DNA of 7,669 nucleotides from Oscillospiraceae bacterium (GTDB lineage: Bacteria > Bacillota > Clostridia > Oscillospirales > Oscillospiraceae): assembly GCA_017480395.1 (NCBI GenBank), contig JAFVAS010000112.1, positions 1 through 7,669 on the forward strand. The letters run 5' to 3'. Numbering within the stretch: position 1 is the stretch's first letter; each line of letters starts with the position of its first letter. Below, piece by piece: positions 5,774-7,669 of this stretch. A program made the position numbers and the translations under genes. The notes beneath the pieces are model-generated. The model saw only the letters and a program-made list of their open reading frames with translations, did not search any database and was not told the DNA's origin.

Positions 5774-6401
5774 CCGATTCCGCCTGCCCCTCCCGCGCCC
5801 GGCGGGAATAGACGCAGCCGCAGTAGTCCTGCCGGTAGAGCGCAAACTCCCGGGAGAGCTGGATGGAGCGCTTGTAGCCCTCCTTCTTCTTGAAGTCCGA
5901 GGGAAGATAGGCCGTCTCGTAGAGCGGGGCGAGCTGTTCCCCGATCTGATTGAGGGCCTGGGCGTTCTTCATGGGGCTGATGGTCAGGGTGGTGGTGAAA
6001 TAATCACACCCCAGCTCCCGCGCCATCTTCGCCGCCTCCTCCAGCCGCAGGCGGTAGCAGACCATGCACCGTCTGCCCCCCTCCGGCTCCTCCTCCAGTC
6101 CGGCCACCGCCGCCTCGAACCGCTCCGGGTCATAGCGGCCCTCCACCACGGTGACGTCGCTGCTGGGCAGCATCTCCGCCACCAGGCGGCGCAGCTCCGA
6201 GACGCGATAGCGATACTCCGGCTCGGGGGAGATATTCGGGTTATAATAGAACAGCGTGATCTGAAAATACCGGGTCAGATACTCCAGCACATAGCTGCTG
6301 CAGGGCGCGCAGCAGCTGTGCAGCAGCAGCGTGGGACGCCGCCCGTTCAGCCCGGCGATCACCGCCTCCAGCTCCCTCTGATAGTTCCGCCTGTTCTGCA
6401 T
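5751..6401 (-). CDS. queH: Epoxyqueuosine reductase QueH
   Basis: This 216-residue member of the QueH (formerly DUF208) family performs the last step of queuosine synthesis, reducing epoxyqueuosine to queuosine in the tRNA wobble position. It is non-homologous to QueG. Diagnostic motifs are LLLHSCCAPCSSYVLEYL (25-42) with Cys30, Cys31 and Cys34; FYYNPNISPEPEY (51-63); RRCMVCYRLRLEEAA (110-124) with Cys112 and Cys115; TTTLTISPMKN (136-146); and DFKKKEGYKRSIQLS, followed by YRQDYCGCVYS (189-199) with Cys194 and Cys196. These cysteines are expected to bind an iron-sulfur cluster and an extra metal. ATG 6401 was chosen because GGTGAG and AAGGAAAG lie upstream and family alignment begins near here. 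An in-frame extension to 6530 would run back through the promoter region and is rejected. No other queuosine genes are in the window. The gene is divergent from the NUDIX gene, and its C-terminus overlaps nth. Confidence 0.94.
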   Translation of the reverse strand: MQNRRNYQRELEAVIAGLNGRRPTLLLHSCCAPCSSYVLEYLTRYFQITLFYYNPNISPEPEYRYRVSELRRLVAEMLPSSDVTVVEGRYDPERFEAAVAGLEEEPEGGRRCMVCYRLRLEEAAKMARELGCDYFTTTLTISPMKNAQALNQIGEQLAPLYETAYLPSDFKKKEGYKRSIQLSREFALYRQDYCGCVYSRRAREGQAESATPGPRT

Positions 6402-6430
6402 CGTCTCACCGCTTTCCTTTGTCTGTCCTG

Positions 6431-6460
6431 ATTTTACATCAACCTGCCCCAAAAAATCAA
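6431..6460 (-). promoter_or_regulatory. Candidate queH promoter
   Basis: On the minus strand TTGATT (6460-6455) and TAAAAT (6436-6431) are separated by 18 bp, 30 nt before the queH ATG. No comparably good plus-strand promoter for the NUDIX gene is visible in the 76-bp gap. Confidence 0.55.
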
Positions 6461-6477
6461 CCAATGGAGGGTTCAAT

Positions 6478-7098
6478 ATGGATTGGAATGCAATCAAGAC
6501 CGCACTCAACAACCGCGAGATCGGCCCCATGGGGGTGCATCCCCCCAGCGCCGTCGTCGTCCCGGTGATTCAATACCACGGGGAGCGCTGCCTGCTCTAT
6601 GAGGTGCGCTCCGCCTCCCTCAAGCTCCAGCCCGGCGAGGTCTGCTTCCCCGGCGGACAGGTGGAACCCGGAGAGACCGCCCTGGAGGCCGCCCTGCGGG
6701 AGGCAAAGGAGGAGCTGGGCATCGAGATCCGGCCGGACGAGGTGCTGGGGCCCATGGACTATATGCTCCACTACACCGGCTTCCCGGTCTATCCCTTCCT
6801 GGTCAAGCTGGACGACGACTGGCCCGAGCGCATTCAGATCAACCAGGACGAGGTGGACGAGATCTTCGCTATCCCCATCTCCTACCTGCGCTACAATCCC
6901 CCGCTGCACAGCCGCATCGAGCGCAGCAGCCGGATGCTGGACCCCCTGCCGGAGCAGTACCGCCACATGATCGAGGAATATCCCAAGCGCATCGAGCAGC
7001 CCATGCTCTTCTGGCCCTACAAGGACAAGATGCTCTGGGGCATGTCCGCCCGGATCACCCAATGGCTGCTGGACTTCACCCGGGAGCACCAGGCTTGA
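6478..7098 (+). CDS. NUDIX hydrolase, CoA pyrophosphatase-like
   Basis: This 206-residue NUDIX protein hydrolyses a nucleoside diphosphate linked to another group; the substrate is inferred. The full NUDIX box is present: GQVEPGETALEAALREAKEE (60-79) then LG, with the metal-binding REAKEE at 74-79. Just before it, LYEVRSASLKLQPGEVCFPG (40-59) resembles the 'LTxRS..LxxHxGxVxFPGG' stretch of CoA pyrophosphatases (NudL/YeaB type). The usual His is Gln51 and the usual Lys/Arg is Val43, so CoA specificity is likely but not certain. The C-terminal part (about 160-206), with FWPYKDKMLWGMSARI, also fits that family. ATG 6478 follows GGAGG with a 7-nt spacer. Its TGA overlaps the TTG of the next gene, so the pair is cotranscribed and probably translationally coupled. 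It is divergent from queH. Confidence 0.88.
   Translation: MDWNAIKTALNNREIGPMGVHPPSAVVVPVIQYHGERCLLYEVRSASLKLQPGEVCFPGGQVEPGETALEAALREAKEELGIEIRPDEVLGPMDYMLHYTGFPVYPFLVKLDDDWPERIQINQDEVDEIFAIPISYLRYNPPLHSRIERSSRMLDPLPEQYRHMIEEYPKRIEQPMLFWPYKDKMLWGMSARITQWLLDFTREHQA
7082..7086 (+). promoter_or_regulatory. Ribosome-binding site supporting the TTG start of the metallopeptidase
   Basis: GGGAG lies inside the end of the NUDIX gene, 8 nt before TTG 7095. It favours the TTG over the upstream ATG 7062, which has no comparable site. Confidence 0.6.
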
Positions 7099-7607
7099 AC
7101 TACACCCTGATCCGCTCCCGGCGCAGGACGCTGGCCATCGAGATCAGCCGGGAGGCGGAAGTGATCGTCCGCGCGCCCCTGCGCATGCCCCAGCGCACCA
7201 TCGACGCCTTTCTGGAACAGAAGCGGGACTGGATCGAGACCCATCTCGCCCGCCAGGCCCAGCGAAAGGCGGCCCACCCGGAGCCGGACGAGGCCAAATG
7301 GGCGGAGCTGAAGGCCAGGGCAAAAGCCTACCTCCCGGAGCGGACGGCCTATTATGCGGCACAGATGGGGGTCTCCCCCACCGCCGTGCGCTTCTCCCGG
7401 GCCAAGACCCGGTTCGGGTCGTGCAGCGGCAAGAACAGCATCACCTACTCCCTGCGGCTGATGGACTATCCCCTCCCGGCGGTGGACTATGTGGTGGTGC
7501 ATGAGCTGGCCCACATTAAATACAAAAACCACGGCCCGGAGTTTTACCGCTTCGTGGCCTCGGTGCTGCCGGACTACAAGCAGCGGGAACAGCTGCTCCG
7601 GCAATGA
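7095..7607 (+). CDS. YgjP-like (DUF45/SprT-like) zinc metallopeptidase
   Basis: This 170-residue protein is a member of the YgjP/DUF45 family, often annotated as M48-type metallopeptidase. The zinc site is VVVHELAHIKYKNHGPEFYR (133-152): His136, Glu137 and His140 form HExxH, and His146 is the third ligand. FSRAKTRFGSCSGKNSITYS (100-119) and the proline in LMDYPLPAVDY match the conserved 'WGSC...NxxL...P' core, with Phe where many members have Trp. A charged helical region lies around 35-90. The start is taken as TTG 7095, because it overlaps the NUDIX stop (TTGA) and follows GGGAG (7082-7086) with a sensible spacer. An in-frame ATG at 7062 would add 11 residues inside the NUDIX gene that do not look like family sequence. 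The physiological substrate is unknown. The gene ends just before a terminator. Confidence 0.9.
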   Translation: MNYTLIRSRRRTLAIEISREAEVIVRAPLRMPQRTIDAFLEQKRDWIETHLARQAQRKAAHPEPDEAKWAELKARAKAYLPERTAYYAAQMGVSPTAVRFSRAKTRFGSCSGKNSITYSLRLMDYPLPAVDYVVVHELAHIKYKNHGPEFYRFVASVLPDYKQREQLLRQ

Positions 7608-7619
7608 CCAGAAGAAACG

Positions 7620-7653
7620 ATCCCCCGTGTGCATTGCACACGGGGGATATTTT
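7620..7653 (+). terminator. Rho-independent terminator after the NUDIX-metallopeptidase pair
   Basis: ATCCCCCGTGTGC (7620-7632) pairs perfectly over 13 bp with 7636-7648 around an ATT loop, followed by ATTTT. It begins 12 nt after the metallopeptidase stop and should end that transcript. The remaining bases to 7669 hold nothing I can identify. Confidence 0.9.
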
Positions 7654-7669
7654 ATGCCTGTGGGATCAA

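Noticed and set aside
6293..6317. A 9-bp inverted repeat (AGCTGCTGC with GCAGCAGCT) inside queH
   Set aside because: It falls on the codons for the conserved Cys/Ser-rich HSCCAPCSS motif and is explained by repeated TGC and AGC codons; no function need be invoked.
6402..6530. N-terminal extension of queH to ATG 6530
   Set aside because: It would run through the promoter region and the start of the divergent NUDIX gene; the ATG at 6401 has a better upstream site and the QueH core begins shortly after it.
1..7669. Defence system, toxin-antitoxin pair, CRISPR array, transposon or phage module
   Set aside because: Every coding stretch is accounted for by metabolic, repair, tRNA-modification, RNA-binding or regulator families. 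No transposase, integrase, terminal repeats or repeat-spacer pattern was seen.

Overview
The window looks like chromosomal housekeeping DNA from a GC-rich anaerobic Firmicute. The best guess is the Oscillospiraceae (the Flavonifractor / Lawsonibacter / Oscillibacter neighbourhood). The reasons are strongly GC-biased third codon positions, Gram-positive style AGGAGG ribosome-binding sites, TTG starts, a DUF951 protein, the O2-sensitive-type epoxyqueuosine reductase QueH, and an HTH regulator with a membrane tail. The taxonomic call is inference from these traits, not from a marker gene. I see no insertion sequence, prophage, CRISPR array, tRNA or rRNA.

Layout. (1) Positions 1-396 hold the 3' part of a membrane-tailed XRE-family regulator, followed by a strong hairpin at 405-436. 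(2) A minus-strand operon runs from 2605 down to 477: a DUF951 protein, then histidinol-phosphate aminotransferase (hisC), then a radical SAM protein of unknown substrate. The genes are coupled by an ATGA overlap and a 3-nt gap. They are read from a TTGACA / 17 bp / TAGTAT promoter that overlaps a palindromic, operator-like array. (3) Divergent to this operon, a 294-residue protein with S1 RNA-binding domains lies at 2755-3639. (4) glyA (serine hydroxymethyltransferase) lies at 3688-4938 on the minus strand. It converges on the S1 gene, and a perfect bidirectional terminator hairpin sits between the two stops. (5) nth (endonuclease III) at 5123-5773 is divergent from glyA and overlaps tail-to-tail with queH (5751-6401, minus). 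(6) Divergent from queH, a NUDIX hydrolase resembling CoA pyrophosphatases (6478-7098) overlaps a YgjP-like zinc metallopeptidase (7095-7607) by a TTGA, and a rho-independent terminator ends the window.

The genes cover amino-acid and one-carbon metabolism (hisC, glyA), tRNA modification (queH), DNA repair (nth), nucleotide or CoA clean-up (NUDIX) and RNA binding (S1 protein). They do not form one pathway. I found no convincing new multi-gene system. The points most worth a second look are the operator-like array at 2638-2669, the replaced fourth iron-sulfur cysteine in Nth, the conserved-looking but uncharacterised DUF951-hisC-radical SAM operon, and an inverted repeat that could mask the S1 gene's ribosome-binding site.
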